The notes: a model not told the origin generated them from the letters alone. Positions 7,864 to 17,419 are shown, numbered from the stretch's first letter. The stretch is DNA of 64,000 nt from UBA4802 sp964509195 (GCA_964509195.1 CAZDWJ010000011.1:46278-110277), one strand, 5' to 3'. Program-made: numbers and translations.

Positions 7864-8880
7864 ATGCTACAACAAAAGAAATCACAGTTATCGGGCAGGC
7901 AGAAAGCTGCTATATTTCTGGTTTCACTTGGATCAGATGTATCTTCAGAGATTTTTAAGCACCTGAGGGAAGATGAAATTGAGCAGCTGACATTTGAGAT
8001 TGCCCGACTGGATAAAGTTGAGCCTGAAGACAGAGATAAGGTGCTTATGGAATTCCAGGAATTGATGATGGCTCAGGAATTCATTGCAACCGGTGGGATA
8101 GATTATGCACGTGAGGTGCTTGAAAGAGCGCTTGGTACACAGAAAGCTATAGATATAGTCAATAGATTAACGTCTTCGTTACAGGTCCGCCCTTTTGATT
8201 TTATACGGCGAACTGACCCAAGTCACCTTTTGAACTTTATTCAAGGTGAGCATCCCCAGACAATAGCACTGATACTTGCCTATCTTGATCCACAGAAGGC
8301 AGCTACAATTTTATCGGGATTAAACCATCAGATACAAGCCGATGTTGCTCGTCGTATTGCTACTATGGACAGAACTTCTCCTGATGTTTTGCGCGAGGTT
8401 GAGCGTGTTCTGGAACGTAAGCTTTCAACATTGGCAAGCGAAGATTATACCTCTGCTGGTGGTATTGATGCAATCGTTGAAGTATTAACACACGTTGATC
8501 GTGGTACAGAAAAAATTATTATCGAAGCTCTTGAAGAAGAAGATCCGGAACTTGCCGAAGAAATCAAGAAAAGAATGTTTGTATTTGAAGATATTGTGTT
8601 ACTTGATGATAGGGCAATACAAAAGGTATTACGTGAAGTTGATACACAGGATCTTGCAAAAGCCCTTAAAGGAGTAGATGCTGAGGTACAGGAAAAAATA
8701 TTCCGCAACATGTCCAAACGAGCATCTGCGCTGTTACGTGAGGACATGGATTTTATGGGGCCAATCAGGCTGAGAGATGTTGAAGAAGCTCAGCAGAAGA
8801 TAGTAAATATTATACGAAAACTTGAAGAAGCTGGCGATATCGTTGTAGCACGCGCCGGCGAGGAGGAACTCGTTGTCTAA
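7864..8880 (+). CDS. fliG: Flagellar motor switch protein FliG
   Basis: 338 residues, normal length. The N-terminal domain binds FliF, the middle domain carries the EHPQT motif (near residue 129), and the C-terminal domain has the charged torque helix (DVEEAQQKIVNIIRKLEE) that meets the stator. It forms the rotor ring on the cytoplasmic face. Many spirochaetes have two fliG copies; this one lies in the fliF-fliH position. Its end overlaps the fliH start by eight bases, so translation is coupled. Confidence 0.96.
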   Translation: MLQQKKSQLSGRQKAAIFLVSLGSDVSSEIFKHLREDEIEQLTFEIARLDKVEPEDRDKVLMEFQELMMAQEFIATGGIDYAREVLERALGTQKAIDIVNRLTSSLQVRPFDFIRRTDPSHLLNFIQGEHPQTIALILAYLDPQKAATILSGLNHQIQADVARRIATMDRTSPDVLREVERVLERKLSTLASEDYTSAGGIDAIVEVLTHVDRGTEKIIIEALEEEDPELAEEIKKRMFVFEDIVLLDDRAIQKVLREVDTQDLAKALKGVDAEVQEKIFRNMSKRASALLREDMDFMGPIRLRDVEEAQQKIVNIIRKLEEAGDIVVARAGEEELVV

Positions 8881-9799
8881 GCTTGTGTTTAAACCCACTG
8901 AGATACAGGTTATTACTGCACCAAAACAGATTGAATTGCCTGAAAAATACCAGAAGAATGTTTTGGTTGATGAAGAGTACGCTGAATTTGAAGTAGACGA
9001 AGAAGGTAATCCGGTTGAGGTGTATCAGGGCCCATCTATTGAAGAGATGGAAGCTGAATTGGAGCGATACCGGCGTGAAACAGAAGAAGAAGTGCGCCGG
9101 ATGGTGGAGGAAGCAAAAGCTAAGGCAGCAAAGATTGAAGAAGAAGGCAAAAAGGCAGCATTCCTTGAATTGCAACAGGCACGTGAACAAATAAAGATAG
9201 AAATGGAGCGGTTCAAAATTGAATCAGAAAGGGAAATAGAGCGCGGTAAATTTGAAGCTGAAAAGATGATAAAAGAAGCTGAGTTAAAAGTTTCAGAAAT
9301 TGAACACGAAGCCTATAAGCGCGGATACGATGCAGGCCGGGAAGAAGGGTATAAAGAAGGCCAGGCTGAAGTAATGCGACTTATTGATAGGTTGGGTACG
9401 ATAGTATCAACGGCTGTAGATATCCGTGATGATATTATTCGTTCTTCTGAAAAGCTGATGACTGAAATGATTTTGATGATTGCGCGAAAAGTAATTAAAG
9501 ATGAGATAGTTGAACGCCGAGAGGTTGTCATCAATAATATTAAGGAAGCTTTGCAACGTGTTAAAGACAGAGACAGGATAGATATCAGGGTTAATTTTGC
9601 TGACCTTGATATGACGACAGCTCATAAAGATGAACTTATTAAGATGATGGAGTCTCTTAAAAAAGTTAATATCTATGAAGATTCGCGTGTTGAACGCGGC
9701 GGATGTATTATTGAAACTGACGTTGGTGCTATTGATGCACGTATTTCAACGCAGCTGGAAGCTATTGAAGAAGCTATACGTAATGCACGTCCATTATAA
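8873..9799 (+). CDS. fliH: Flagellar export apparatus protein FliH
   Basis: 308 residues: a variable N-terminus, a long Glu/Lys/Arg-rich coiled coil (about 45-155) and a C-terminal globular part (about 170-308) related to V/F-type ATPase stalk subunits. It regulates the FliI ATPase at the export gate. The start is TTG at 8873, supported by GGAGG just upstream and the overlap with fliG; no ATG fits. Repeated Gly residues near GYDAGREEGYKEGQAE match the GxxxG-like helix of FliH. Confidence 0.92.
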   Translation: MSKLVFKPTEIQVITAPKQIELPEKYQKNVLVDEEYAEFEVDEEGNPVEVYQGPSIEEMEAELERYRRETEEEVRRMVEEAKAKAAKIEEEGKKAAFLELQQAREQIKIEMERFKIESEREIERGKFEAEKMIKEAELKVSEIEHEAYKRGYDAGREEGYKEGQAEVMRLIDRLGTIVSTAVDIRDDIIRSSEKLMTEMILMIARKVIKDEIVERREVVINNIKEALQRVKDRDRIDIRVNFADLDMTTAHKDELIKMMESLKKVNIYEDSRVERGGCIIETDVGAIDARISTQLEAIEEAIRNARPL

Positions 9800-9820
9800 T
9801 ACTATGGTGTAGAGGTTTGC

Positions 9821-11230
9821 ATGATACAGATTCTCCCATATGAAAAAGTTGATATATTTTCAAAGTACAGGGATGTGCTTGAAGAAGTTGATACTGTACG
9901 TGCAACCGGTAGGGTTGAAAAAATTACAGGATTGACAATTGAGTCACACGGTCCCGATGTACAATATGGTGAATTATGTCGCATTAGATTAAAATCAGGA
10001 AATTATCTCTATGCTGAGGTTGTGGGCTTTAATAAAAATAAAATTATTCTTATGCCAATTGGTGATATGAAAGGCGTTGTGCCAGGTGCAGATGTATATG
10101 CGGTTGGTTCACAGCTTTTTGTACCAGTAGGGGATGCACTCATAGGACGCGTTATAGATGGTTTGGGCAATCCAATTGATGGGAAAGGCAATCTTTTTTT
10201 GAAGGAGAGGTATCCTGTAGACAATAAACCGTTGAGTCCCCTTGAAAGGGAAATAATTGATTCACCACTGCCAACTGGTATAAGAGCTATCGACGGGCTC
10301 ATAACAGTAGGAAAAGGCCAGCGAATGGGTATCTTTTCAGGTTCAGGTGTTGGTAAATCAACGTTAATTTCTATGATAGCACGTAACACAGCAGCTGATA
10401 TAAGTGTTATTGCACTGATTGGTGAACGGGGAAGGGAAGCAAAAGATTTTGTAGAAAAGGAACTACAAAATGAAGGCTTAAAGCGCTCAGTTGTTATTAT
10501 TTCTACATCGGATCAACCGCCAATGTTGCGTTTGAGAGCGGGGTTTTTGGCGCATTCAGTAGCTGAGTATTTCAGAGATAAGGGATTTCATGTCAATCTG
10601 CTGATGGATTCAATAACACGTTTTGCTATGGCTCAGCGTGAGGTTGGTTTGGCAGCAGGCCAACCGGCTGCAACGCGGGGGTATCCTCCATCAGTATTTT
10701 CCTTATTGCCACAGTTGCTAGAACGTGCAGGCAATAAAAAAGGAGCCGGGAGCATAACAGGATTTTATTCAATTCTGGTAGAAGCAGATGATATGAATGA
10801 GCCTATTGCAGATGCAGTCAGAGGTATTCTGGACGGCCATGTTGTTCTGGATAGAAAGCTTGCCCATAAAAACCATTATCCTGCAATAGATGTACTTGGT
10901 TCAATCTCACGTTGCATGAATGATGTTATCGACGATGAGCATAAACTTGCTGCTAACACATTCCGAAAGCTTTTAGCTGCGTACCGTGAAGCAGAAGACC
11001 TTATAATGCTGGGTGCCTATGCAAAAGGTTCTGATCCGGATGTAGACAAAGCAATCGATATGAAACCTGCAATGGATGCATTTTTACAGCAGGGTATTTA
11101 TGAAAAAGATGCTTACGAAAATATTAAAAACAGATTGGCAGAGTTAATGCTTGGCACAAAAGAGAAACCAGCAAAGAGGCAGGAATTTGCTGCACGTACT
11201 CCTTATTTTGCACAAAGGTCTGCAAGATAA
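9821..11230 (+). CDS. fliI: Flagellum-specific ATPase FliI
   Basis: 469 residues, related to the F1 beta subunit. Walker A GSGVGKST (near 171-178), Walker B region NLLMDSITRF (near 259) and the ATPase signature AATRGYPPSVFSLLPQL are intact. It forms the export ATPase with FliH and FliJ. AGAGG precedes the ATG. Follows fliH by 21 bases. Confidence 0.96.
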   Translation: MIQILPYEKVDIFSKYRDVLEEVDTVRATGRVEKITGLTIESHGPDVQYGELCRIRLKSGNYLYAEVVGFNKNKIILMPIGDMKGVVPGADVYAVGSQLFVPVGDALIGRVIDGLGNPIDGKGNLFLKERYPVDNKPLSPLEREIIDSPLPTGIRAIDGLITVGKGQRMGIFSGSGVGKSTLISMIARNTAADISVIALIGERGREAKDFVEKELQNEGLKRSVVIISTSDQPPMLRLRAGFLAHSVAEYFRDKGFHVNLLMDSITRFAMAQREVGLAAGQPAATRGYPPSVFSLLPQLLERAGNKKGAGSITGFYSILVEADDMNEPIADAVRGILDGHVVLDRKLAHKNHYPAIDVLGSISRCMNDVIDDEHKLAANTFRKLLAAYREAEDLIMLGAYAKGSDPDVDKAIDMKPAMDAFLQQGIYEKDAYENIKNRLAELMLGTKEKPAKRQEFAARTPYFAQRSAR

Positions 11231-11273
11231 TGTGTGATAATAGTGTGATAATAGAGCTTTTTCAGGTTAACAA

Positions 11274-11717
11274 ATGAAGAAGTTTGAATTCAGATTACAA
11301 AAGTTACTGGATCTGCGTATTTCAAAAGAGCATGCTATTAAAGCTGAATTAGCACGTCTTGTTGCAAAGCAAAATGCAGAAATAGCACTGCAGCAAGATT
11401 ATAAAAGGAGAATTAAGGAATATTATGATAGGCTTTCAGCAAGGATGAGACAGGGTACATTTTCGTATTCAGAAGCACTTATGTGTGAACGGTTTGCGTA
11501 TAATGCAGAGAAGGCCATTACATTATCACAAAAGAGGGTGGAACAGATGCAGCCTGAAATTGAAAGAGTTCGTCAACGTTTAATGCAGGCTTCCAAAGAA
11601 AGAAAAGTTGTGGAACATTTAAAAGAAAAGAAATATGAAGAGTATATGTATCAGTATAACAGAGAGATGGCTAAGGAACTGGATGACATGAACCAGAGAA
11701 TGTATAATAACATGTGA
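11274..11717 (+). CDS. fliJ: Flagellar export chaperone FliJ
   Basis: 147 residues, almost wholly alpha-helical coiled coil, starting MKKFEFRLQKLLDLR, the usual FliJ opening. FliJ is the central stalk of the export ATPase. Position after fliI is canonical. Sequence conservation in the family is low, so the call rests on the N-terminal pattern, length and gene order. Confidence 0.88.
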   Translation: MKKFEFRLQKLLDLRISKEHAIKAELARLVAKQNAEIALQQDYKRRIKEYYDRLSARMRQGTFSYSEALMCERFAYNAEKAITLSQKRVEQMQPEIERVRQRLMQASKERKVVEHLKEKKYEEYMYQYNREMAKELDDMNQRMYNNM

Positions 11718-11727
11718 GGTTGTGCAA

Positions 11728-12078
11728 ATGGATATACAAAGCATACAACAGGTTCAGGATAGAATAAAAGAAATTAAAAGCAGATTTAAAACCATTCAAA
11801 GTACTTATTCAAAAGTTAATCCTTCTCCGGGCGTTATTCTACCTGAAAATAAAGGATCACAGCTTCAGAAAGAAACTGATATGGTTAATAGTACAGTTGA
11901 ATCTCAGAAAAATAATACAAACAATATTAAAGTAACAGAAGAGATCCTGAAAAATGTTTTAAATGTGAAAAAGGAAAATAATAAAGAATCCATTGATGTT
12001 CAGCAGATTCAAAGCCTTTTGCAAAAAGCTATTACGCAGTATACAAGCAATGGCAAAATATTTAATATAGAGGAATAA
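11728..12078 (+). CDS. Unknown protein in the flagellar operon, between fliJ and flbB
   Basis: 116 residues starting at the ATG 11728, which has GAGG at the right spacing; an in-frame GTG at 11722 is too close. The protein is polar, rich in Asn, Gln, Lys and Ser, with short helical stretches (IQQVQDRIKEIKSRF; IQSLLQKAITQY) and no Cys, signal peptide or membrane segment. It resembles the low-complexity, unstructured type of secreted or export-linked flagellar proteins. In Borrelia fliJ is followed directly by flbB, so this gene is an insertion relative to that order. Function not assigned. Confidence 0.7.
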   Translation: MDIQSIQQVQDRIKEIKSRFKTIQSTYSKVNPSPGVILPENKGSQLQKETDMVNSTVESQKNNTNNIKVTEEILKNVLNVKKENNKESIDVQQIQSLLQKAITQYTSNGKIFNIEE

Positions 12079-12113
12079 TTGTGAAGACAGTATCTTAACA
12101 AGAGGTTAAAACC

Positions 12114-12713
12114 ATGAAATTGGTATCGGATTCAACCAAGGTTATATATTTATCAATAATGATTTTTTTTATCATCATCGTGGGGTTATTCTGGCTGGAT
12201 TATATAGGTCTGATAAATATAGGGAAGCTGTATAATCAATACATTGCCAAAGAAGCTCCCTCAGTAGTGGATGCTACAGATGATGAGCCATCACTAATTG
12301 AAAGAGAAGAGTTTGAGAAAGAGAAAGATAAATTGCTGCAAAGGATAGAAGAGCTTGACAAGAGAGAGGCAAAAATTGTTGAAGCCGAAAAGATAATAGC
12401 AAAAGAAAAAGAAAAATTAGAACAGCTTCAGAAAGGTCTGGATCAGGAAAAAAAAGCCTTAGAGCTTGAAAAGAAAAAATATTCTGGTTATAAAAAGAAT
12501 GTGATGGATCTTGCAAAAAAAATTGAGAGCATTCCACCGCAGGATGCTGTGGATATTATGGTTCAGTGGGAAGAAACACTTATTATAGATGTTTTACGTC
12601 AGATAGATCAGAATGCTGCAAGAGAAGGCAGGATGAGTATTTCCACGTATTTGCTGTCACTAATGCCAAAAGAAAAAGCTAGCAGAGTAATGTATTTAAT
12701 GACGCAGCTATAA
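12114..12713 (+). CDS. flbB: Periplasmic flagellar collar protein FlbB (MotE-like)
   Basis: 199 residues: one N-terminal membrane helix (about 9-31), a long charged coiled coil (about 65-130) and a C-terminal helical domain related to the MgtE N-terminal fold (DAVDIMVQWEETLIIDVLRQI ... PKEKASRVMYLM, split here). In Borrelia, FlbB anchors the spirochaete-specific collar that holds stators around the motor. This is the main gene pointing to a spirochaete. It ends two bases before the convergent engB gene, with no visible terminator between. Confidence 0.85.
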   Translation: MKLVSDSTKVIYLSIMIFFIIIVGLFWLDYIGLINIGKLYNQYIAKEAPSVVDATDDEPSLIEREEFEKEKDKLLQRIEELDKREAKIVEAEKIIAKEKEKLEQLQKGLDQEKKALELEKKKYSGYKKNVMDLAKKIESIPPQDAVDIMVQWEETLIIDVLRQIDQNAAREGRMSISTYLLSLMPKEKASRVMYLMTQL

Positions 12714-12714
12714 T

Positions 12715-13296
12715 TTATTTACAATGGTCCTGTATTATTGACAGGATTACATTTTTCCCTAAACCTGTTTTTGCAGATGTTGGAATAACATATTCTGGTT
12801 GAATGTTGAGGCTATTACAGATCTGCGTAATTCCTTTGGTAATTTCATTTTTTGAAACTTTATCACATTTTGTTGCAAGAATTACCACATTCATATTATT
12901 TATCAATGCTTTTTCAATTATTGTATGTTCACTTTCATCTGGCTCACGCCTGATATCTATAAGTAAAAAAAGAAGCTTAAGATTGGGCCGTGAAGTTATA
13001 TATACATTAATCATGTTAATGAATTCAAGGCGCTTATTGCGTGAAACTTTTGCATAACCAAATCCAGGGCAGTCGGCAAAGCTTATTTTTTCGTTAATAC
13101 AATAGAAGTTAATTGCTTGTGTTACGCCGGGTTTGCTACCTGTTTTTGCAATATTTTTTCTTCCAAGAATGGTATTAATGAGAGAAGATTTGCCAACATT
13201 GGAGCGCCCAACAAATGCAAATTCTGGAAAGCTATATTTAGGATATTGTGAAGGGATAAGTGCACTTGTTACAAATCGAATACTATTTATTTTCAT
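12715..13296 (-). CDS. engB: Ribosome biogenesis GTPase EngB (YsxC/YihA)
   Basis: 193 residues. G1 GRSNVGKSS (30-38), G2 region KPGVTQ (55-60), G3 DCPG (75-78), G4 TKCD (142-145) and G5 SAK (174-176) are all present and in order. It is a TrmE-Era-EngA-EngB-family GTPase needed for 50S assembly. Its start overlaps the end of the acetyltransferase gene by 14 bases, so the two are coupled. Confidence 0.95.
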   Translation of the reverse strand: MKINSIRFVTSALIPSQYPKYSFPEFAFVGRSNVGKSSLINTILGRKNIAKTGSKPGVTQAINFYCINEKISFADCPGFGYAKVSRNKRLEFINMINVYITSRPNLKLLFLLIDIRREPDESEHTIIEKALINNMNVVILATKCDKVSKNEITKGITQICNSLNIQPEYVIPTSAKTGLGKNVILSIIQDHCK

Positions 13297-13738
13297 TGTT
13301 AATTATCTTTTCCATAAGGATGGCATTGTCAAAATGATAGTAATCTTTTCTAAATCCAACATGATAAAAACCTAACGATGTATAAAATTCTATTGCTTTT
13401 GTGTTGGAATCAGCAACTTCCAGGACAATCTTCTTTTGGTTATTTGCATGGTCAATTATATGCTGAACAAGTAGTGTGCCAACTTTATTGCGCTGGAAAT
13501 CAGGCATAACTGCAATGCGTAACAATTGAATTTCGTCTGCAATAAACCAGGCAAGGATAAATCCCGCAAATTTTGAATTACATTCTGCTACAAAAAGTTT
13601 TGAAAAATGCAATGCTAATTCACGCGAGAAACTATCAAATGACCACGCATTTTCATTGAAAAGATATGCATCCAATGAAGCAATATCTGTAAGATCCCCG
13701 TAATGAGCAGGGCGAATCAAAATATTGCTATTGGGCAT
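13283..13738 (-). CDS. rimI: GNAT N-acetyltransferase, RimI-like
   Basis: 151 residues from the ATG at 13738; the longer open frame runs back into the preceding gene and is not used. The acetyl-CoA site appears as IAVMPDFQRNKVGTLLVQ, the RimI form of the Q/RxxGxG/A motif, followed by LEVADSNTKAIEFYTSLGF. RimI acetylates the N-terminus of ribosomal protein S18. It lies seven bases from the hydratase stop and overlaps engB. RimI specificity is likely but not certain. Confidence 0.82.
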   Translation of the reverse strand: MPNSNILIRPAHYGDLTDIASLDAYLFNENAWSFDSFSRELALHFSKLFVAECNSKFAGFILAWFIADEIQLLRIAVMPDFQRNKVGTLLVQHIIDHANNQKKIVLEVADSNTKAIEFYTSLGFYHVGFRKDYYHFDNAILMEKIINNENK

Positions 13739-13742
13739 CCGT

Positions 13743-14531
13743 TTACTTGTCTTTAAATTTTGGCTCGCGCTTTTCAAGAAATGCTGCAATGCCTTCCTTT
13801 TTGTCTTCAGTTTCACAGAGTTTTCCAAATAGTTCACGCTCATAGGTTAATGCTGTGTAAAACTCCATGGTAAGGCCTTGTGCTATTGCTTGCATGGCAG
13901 CTTTAATTGCTAAACGGCTGCGTGCAGCTATTGCCTTTGCAAGTTCCTTTGCTTCATCCACAACTTTGCCTTTTTCAGTTGCCCTATTAACCACTCTGTA
14001 CAATTCTGCTTGCCTGCCACTTATAAAATTGCCGGACAAGATAAGCTCATACGCTGCACCTTTCCCAAATAAACGGGTACTGCGTTGAGTTCCGCCATAT
14101 CCTGGAATGATTCCTAATTTGATTTCGGGCAATCCTAATTGTGCTGATTCATCCGCTAACCGTATGTGGCAGGCTAATGCCAGCTCAAGTCCACCCCCTA
14201 AGCAGTATCCATTGATTGCTGCAATAAATGGTTTATCAGCATTTTCAATGATATTGAGCACATCCTGACCATTTTTTAGGAAGTTAGCACCATCTTCCTT
14301 TGTATTTTGTTCTTTGATTTCATTAATGTCAGCACCAGCAACAAATGCTTTTCCTGCTCCGGTAACAATAACAACTCGGACTGCTTCATTATCCAGCAGT
14401 TCTTTAATTGCATTGCGCATATCACCAAGAACAACATGGTTCAATGCATTCATAGGCGGATTGTCGATGGTTAATACAGCAATACCATTTTCAATGGTAT
14501 AATGACATTTTTTTTGTGTAGATTCTCCCAT
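13743..14531 (-). CDS. Enoyl-CoA hydratase/crotonase
   Basis: 262 residues, normal length. The oxyanion-hole segment AGADI (65-69) is present, and both catalytic glutamates of true hydratases are in place: E116 in LGGGLELA and E136 in GLPEIKLG. It should hydrate trans-2-enoyl-CoA in fatty-acid or short-chain acyl-CoA degradation. No other beta-oxidation gene is nearby, so its pathway is not shown. AAGAGG lies before the ATG, and a perfect TTGACA (minus strand, 14590-14585) may belong to its promoter. Confidence 0.9.
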   Translation of the reverse strand: MGESTQKKCHYTIENGIAVLTIDNPPMNALNHVVLGDMRNAIKELLDNEAVRVVIVTGAGKAFVAGADINEIKEQNTKEDGANFLKNGQDVLNIIENADKPFIAAINGYCLGGGLELALACHIRLADESAQLGLPEIKLGIIPGYGGTQRSTRLFGKGAAYELILSGNFISGRQAELYRVVNRATEKGKVVDEAKELAKAIAARSRLAIKAAMQAIAQGLTMEFYTALTYERELFGKLCETEDKKEGIAAFLEKREPKFKDK

Positions 14532-14606
14532 ATCACACCTCTTGGAATTAAATTTGTATTAAATTTTTTAGCACTGTATCGGATTGTCAAGAGTTAAATT
14601 TAGAAA

Positions 14607-15524
14607 TTATAGTAATTGTGTTTCTTTATATTTTATTAACCTGTAGACAATTGTGTTATAAGGGGTATCTATGGTATATTGGCTGGCAATGTGGATGATA
14701 GCGCCATTTATAGAATCGATTTCTGTTTTTCGTTTTGCCAGTACATCCTGCAGCATTGAGCAAAAATTCTTCTGTGTGTTGCGGCATACTGTGACAGTTG
14801 CATCAATCATTGTAGCAGCATCTATAGTAATTCCATGAGCTGTCGCCACCGCTGCTGCTTCTTTAATTATATTGTGCATGATGTGCAATGCAAAATCGTT
14901 TTGGATAAGATTCCCATTGGGGACTTCTAACAATGCACCAAGTGGGTTGATGGCAGCGTTTATTATGGCTTTTTCCCATATGGCTCTATCAGGATCGGGG
15001 GCGATAGTAACTGGCACATCAGCCTGCTGTAGCAGTGAATGCACAATGGAACAATGGTAGGAGCTATCGCCACCAATTATAACAGAGCCTTTGCCACCAA
15101 AACGAATATGTGCGGCGTTTATTTTTGTTGCACCAAAGGTTGTTGTTCCATACACTAATGGATTTTTAATAAGCGATTGAATTATCTGTGCATTACCAAT
15201 ACCGTTTTGCAGTGTTACAACAATTGCATCAGGCCTGATGTGCGATTTTATGTTATTGATAGCTTCACTGGTGGCAAAACTTTTTACGAATAGAAAGATA
15301 CTATCGGCTTGGGCAAGGATTGCTGGATTGTTGCTTATCTCTAGATTAAATGAATGCTGGGCAGATTCAATTTCGATTGTCAGGCCTCTTTGTATGGCTT
15401 GTACTGTTTCAACATTGCTATCGTACATTACTACTGTGTGATTGCGATGCAGAAAAAAAGCAAAAAGTGATCCCATTGCCCCCGCACCAACAAAGCCTAT
15501 GGTGTATCTACTGTCTTTTTTCAT
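14607..15524 (-). CDS. panE: 2-dehydropantoate 2-reductase (ketopantoate reductase)
   Basis: 305 residues from the ATG at 15524 (an upstream TTG adds 12 unlikely residues). The N-terminal nucleotide-binding loop GFVGAGAMGSLFA is followed by the NGIGN segment of the family and a C-terminal helical domain with the catalytic lysine region WEKAIINAAINPLGALL. It reduces ketopantoate with NADPH in pantothenate/CoA synthesis. Related family members act on other 2-keto acids, so the exact substrate is inferred. It contains two copies of the iterated word, 15001 and 15064, only about 60 bases apart. Confidence 0.85.
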   Translation of the reverse strand: MKKDSRYTIGFVGAGAMGSLFAFFLHRNHTVVMYDSNVETVQAIQRGLTIEIESAQHSFNLEISNNPAILAQADSIFLFVKSFATSEAINNIKSHIRPDAIVVTLQNGIGNAQIIQSLIKNPLVYGTTTFGATKINAAHIRFGGKGSVIIGGDSSYHCSIVHSLLQQADVPVTIAPDPDRAIWEKAIINAAINPLGALLEVPNGNLIQNDFALHIMHNIIKEAAAVATAHGITIDAATMIDATVTVCRNTQKNFCSMLQDVLAKRKTEIDSINGAIIHIASQYTIDTPYNTIVYRLIKYKETQLL

Positions 15525-15905
15525 ACTAATTGTATTATCATAATAATTGAGATATTTCAATATTTATACTTATGTATGTTATGTAAATATGTATGTATGT
15601 ATCAACATAGCAGCATTGAATATAATTCTATATTCAAAACAAAGAAAATATAAAAAAGGCATTTCAGGATCTTACACCGTAGTCATGAAACATGAATTAA
15701 ACGCCGTTCTTTGATGTTTAGTTTTAAAAAAATATTTTTACTGTGTGCATAAAATATTTGATTTATCATGATATACGGTATTAGATTATAATATTAAAAT
15801 TTTGATAATATGATAAAAATGTACTATTTTTATGATAAGATATAACTATTAAAATATGATTAGTTTTTGTAAAAACTGTAAATATTTCCTGATGAGTGAT
15901 TGTAT
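15525..15905. other. AT-rich spacer with TATG repeats and a hairpin
   Basis: Gene-free stretch between panE (minus) and the histidine kinase (plus), so it should hold both promoters. It contains TATG microsatellite-like runs (about 15571-15600) and an exact inverted repeat ATAAAAAT-GTACT-ATTTTTAT at 15813-15833. The latter lies about 70 bases upstream of the kinase start and could be an operator. No -35/-10 pair is convincing. Confidence 0.5.
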
Positions 15906-17372
15906 ATGGATAAACCCGTCAGCCTGGATTATGCTACATTGCTTGATAACATTCAGGCACCTGTGTTTGTAGTTGATGCTTCAAAAAATATCATTGATAT
16001 TAATAATCACGCCAAGAGACTTTTCCATTCTATTGATATAACAGGAAAATCCTGCAGGGAGATTTTCCCTGAATGTGAGAAATCAGGGAATTGTCCTATT
16101 GATGCTGCTGATTACAGAATTCCAACAGGCTGCCAGCGTTGCAAGCAGGTGATGGTGCTGGATACTGTAAAAGAGCAGGTAGAACTATGTATAATTCCGG
16201 TGCAAAGTGGACAGGAAATGTTATTTTTCCATATATTGACTGATAATGATATACAGAACAGGCAGAATCTGGTAATGCTTGAGAAAAATATGACTATTTC
16301 AACGCTTGCATCGGGTATTGCTCATGAATTTAATAATATGAATGCAGGCATTCAGGGTATTGTTGAATTACTCCTTTCTCAGGAAGAACTTTCATCTGCT
16401 GGTATAAAAGACCTTAAAACAATATTAAAGATAGTGAAACGTGCCACGCACCTAATTGACCAGCTCTCAATACTGGCACACCGCAAGCCATCAAAACAGA
16501 TGCTGATTAATATCGAAGACATAGTGAATGATTGTGTCAGCATCATAAAGCCGCAATTCATGGATGCTGGTATATCAATTGAAGTAATTCATAAAAACAG
16601 AATACCGGAATTATTTTTAGATGCTAACAAAATTACGCTGGCGCTCATGAACATCCTTTTAAATGCGCGTGATGCAATGATAGATGCCAAACAAAAAAAA
16701 TTAACCATCATTACGTATCAGGAAGATAATAGTGCATATATAACTATAAAGGATACAGGGTGTGGTATAAAACCTGAATATGTTCAGAGGATATTTGAGC
16801 CCTTTTTTACAACAAAGGGCCCGCTGGGGCATTCAAATATACCTGGTACTGGTTTAGGGCTTTCCGTTGCTCTGGGGATTATTGAAGAACATGGCGGATC
16901 TATTGCTGTTGAAAGTGCAATTGGGGAAGGTGCTACGTTCACAATTCAATTGGCAATTAATACTGACGATAGAGTTGCTTCAGAGGTTGCGGTAAATTAT
17001 ACTGAATATGATTTTAGTGGTAAGAGAATTTTAATTGTTGAAGATGACCCTGAGTTTGCCACTGTTCTGCAGAGGGCATTGATTGCAAAAAATGCTGAAG
17101 TTGTATTTGCGGCAAATGGTGCAGAAGCGTTGAACTTTCTTGACAGCCAGATTATAGATCTTTCCCTGCTTGATGTTCACCTGCCAGATATGACTGTCTG
17201 GGATATATTAAAGAAAGTCCAGTATATGAATAACAGGCCAAATATAATTATTGTATCGGGTAATTATCTGGCTATGAACAACAACTATGTGAATATTGTT
17301 GATTATGTATTGCTAAAACCATTTGATTTAGAAGAACTTTTCACTGCTATAAAAAACAGTTTAGCAATATAG
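15906..17372 (+). CDS. Hybrid sensor histidine kinase with PAS and receiver domains
   Basis: 488 residues from the ATG at 15906. Order: PAS domain (about 10-115) with an unusual Cys cluster (five Cys between about 50 and 80, including CQRC), HisKA dimerisation helix with phospho-acceptor H140 in GIAHEFNN, HATPase domain (G-box IKDTGCGIKPEYVQRIFEPF, then GTGLGLS), and a C-terminal receiver with phospho-acceptor Asp in SLLDVHLPDM. No membrane segment, so a cytoplasmic sensor. The Cys cluster suggests redox or metal sensing (inference). No partner regulator is adjacent. Confidence 0.9.
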   Translation: MDKPVSLDYATLLDNIQAPVFVVDASKNIIDINNHAKRLFHSIDITGKSCREIFPECEKSGNCPIDAADYRIPTGCQRCKQVMVLDTVKEQVELCIIPVQSGQEMLFFHILTDNDIQNRQNLVMLEKNMTISTLASGIAHEFNNMNAGIQGIVELLLSQEELSSAGIKDLKTILKIVKRATHLIDQLSILAHRKPSKQMLINIEDIVNDCVSIIKPQFMDAGISIEVIHKNRIPELFLDANKITLALMNILLNARDAMIDAKQKKLTIITYQEDNSAYITIKDTGCGIKPEYVQRIFEPFFTTKGPLGHSNIPGTGLGLSVALGIIEEHGGSIAVESAIGEGATFTIQLAINTDDRVASEVAVNYTEYDFSGKRILIVEDDPEFATVLQRALIAKNAEVVFAANGAEALNFLDSQIIDLSLLDVHLPDMTVWDILKKVQYMNNRPNIIIVSGNYLAMNNNYVNIVDYVLLKPFDLEELFTAIKNSLAI

Positions 17373-17391
17373 ATACGACATAAAAATAGTA

Positions 17392-17419
17392 TTGACAGAA
17401 ACTCATTTCTGTATATAAT
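17392..17419 (+). promoter_or_regulatory. Sigma-70 promoter for the lipid kinase gene
   Basis: Perfect consensus boxes: TTGACA (17392-17397) and TATAAT (17414-17419) with a 16-base spacer, 39 bases before the lipid kinase ATG. A GGGG ribosome site follows at 17449-17452. This is the best sigma-70 match in the window and implies constitutive expression. Confidence 0.8.
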
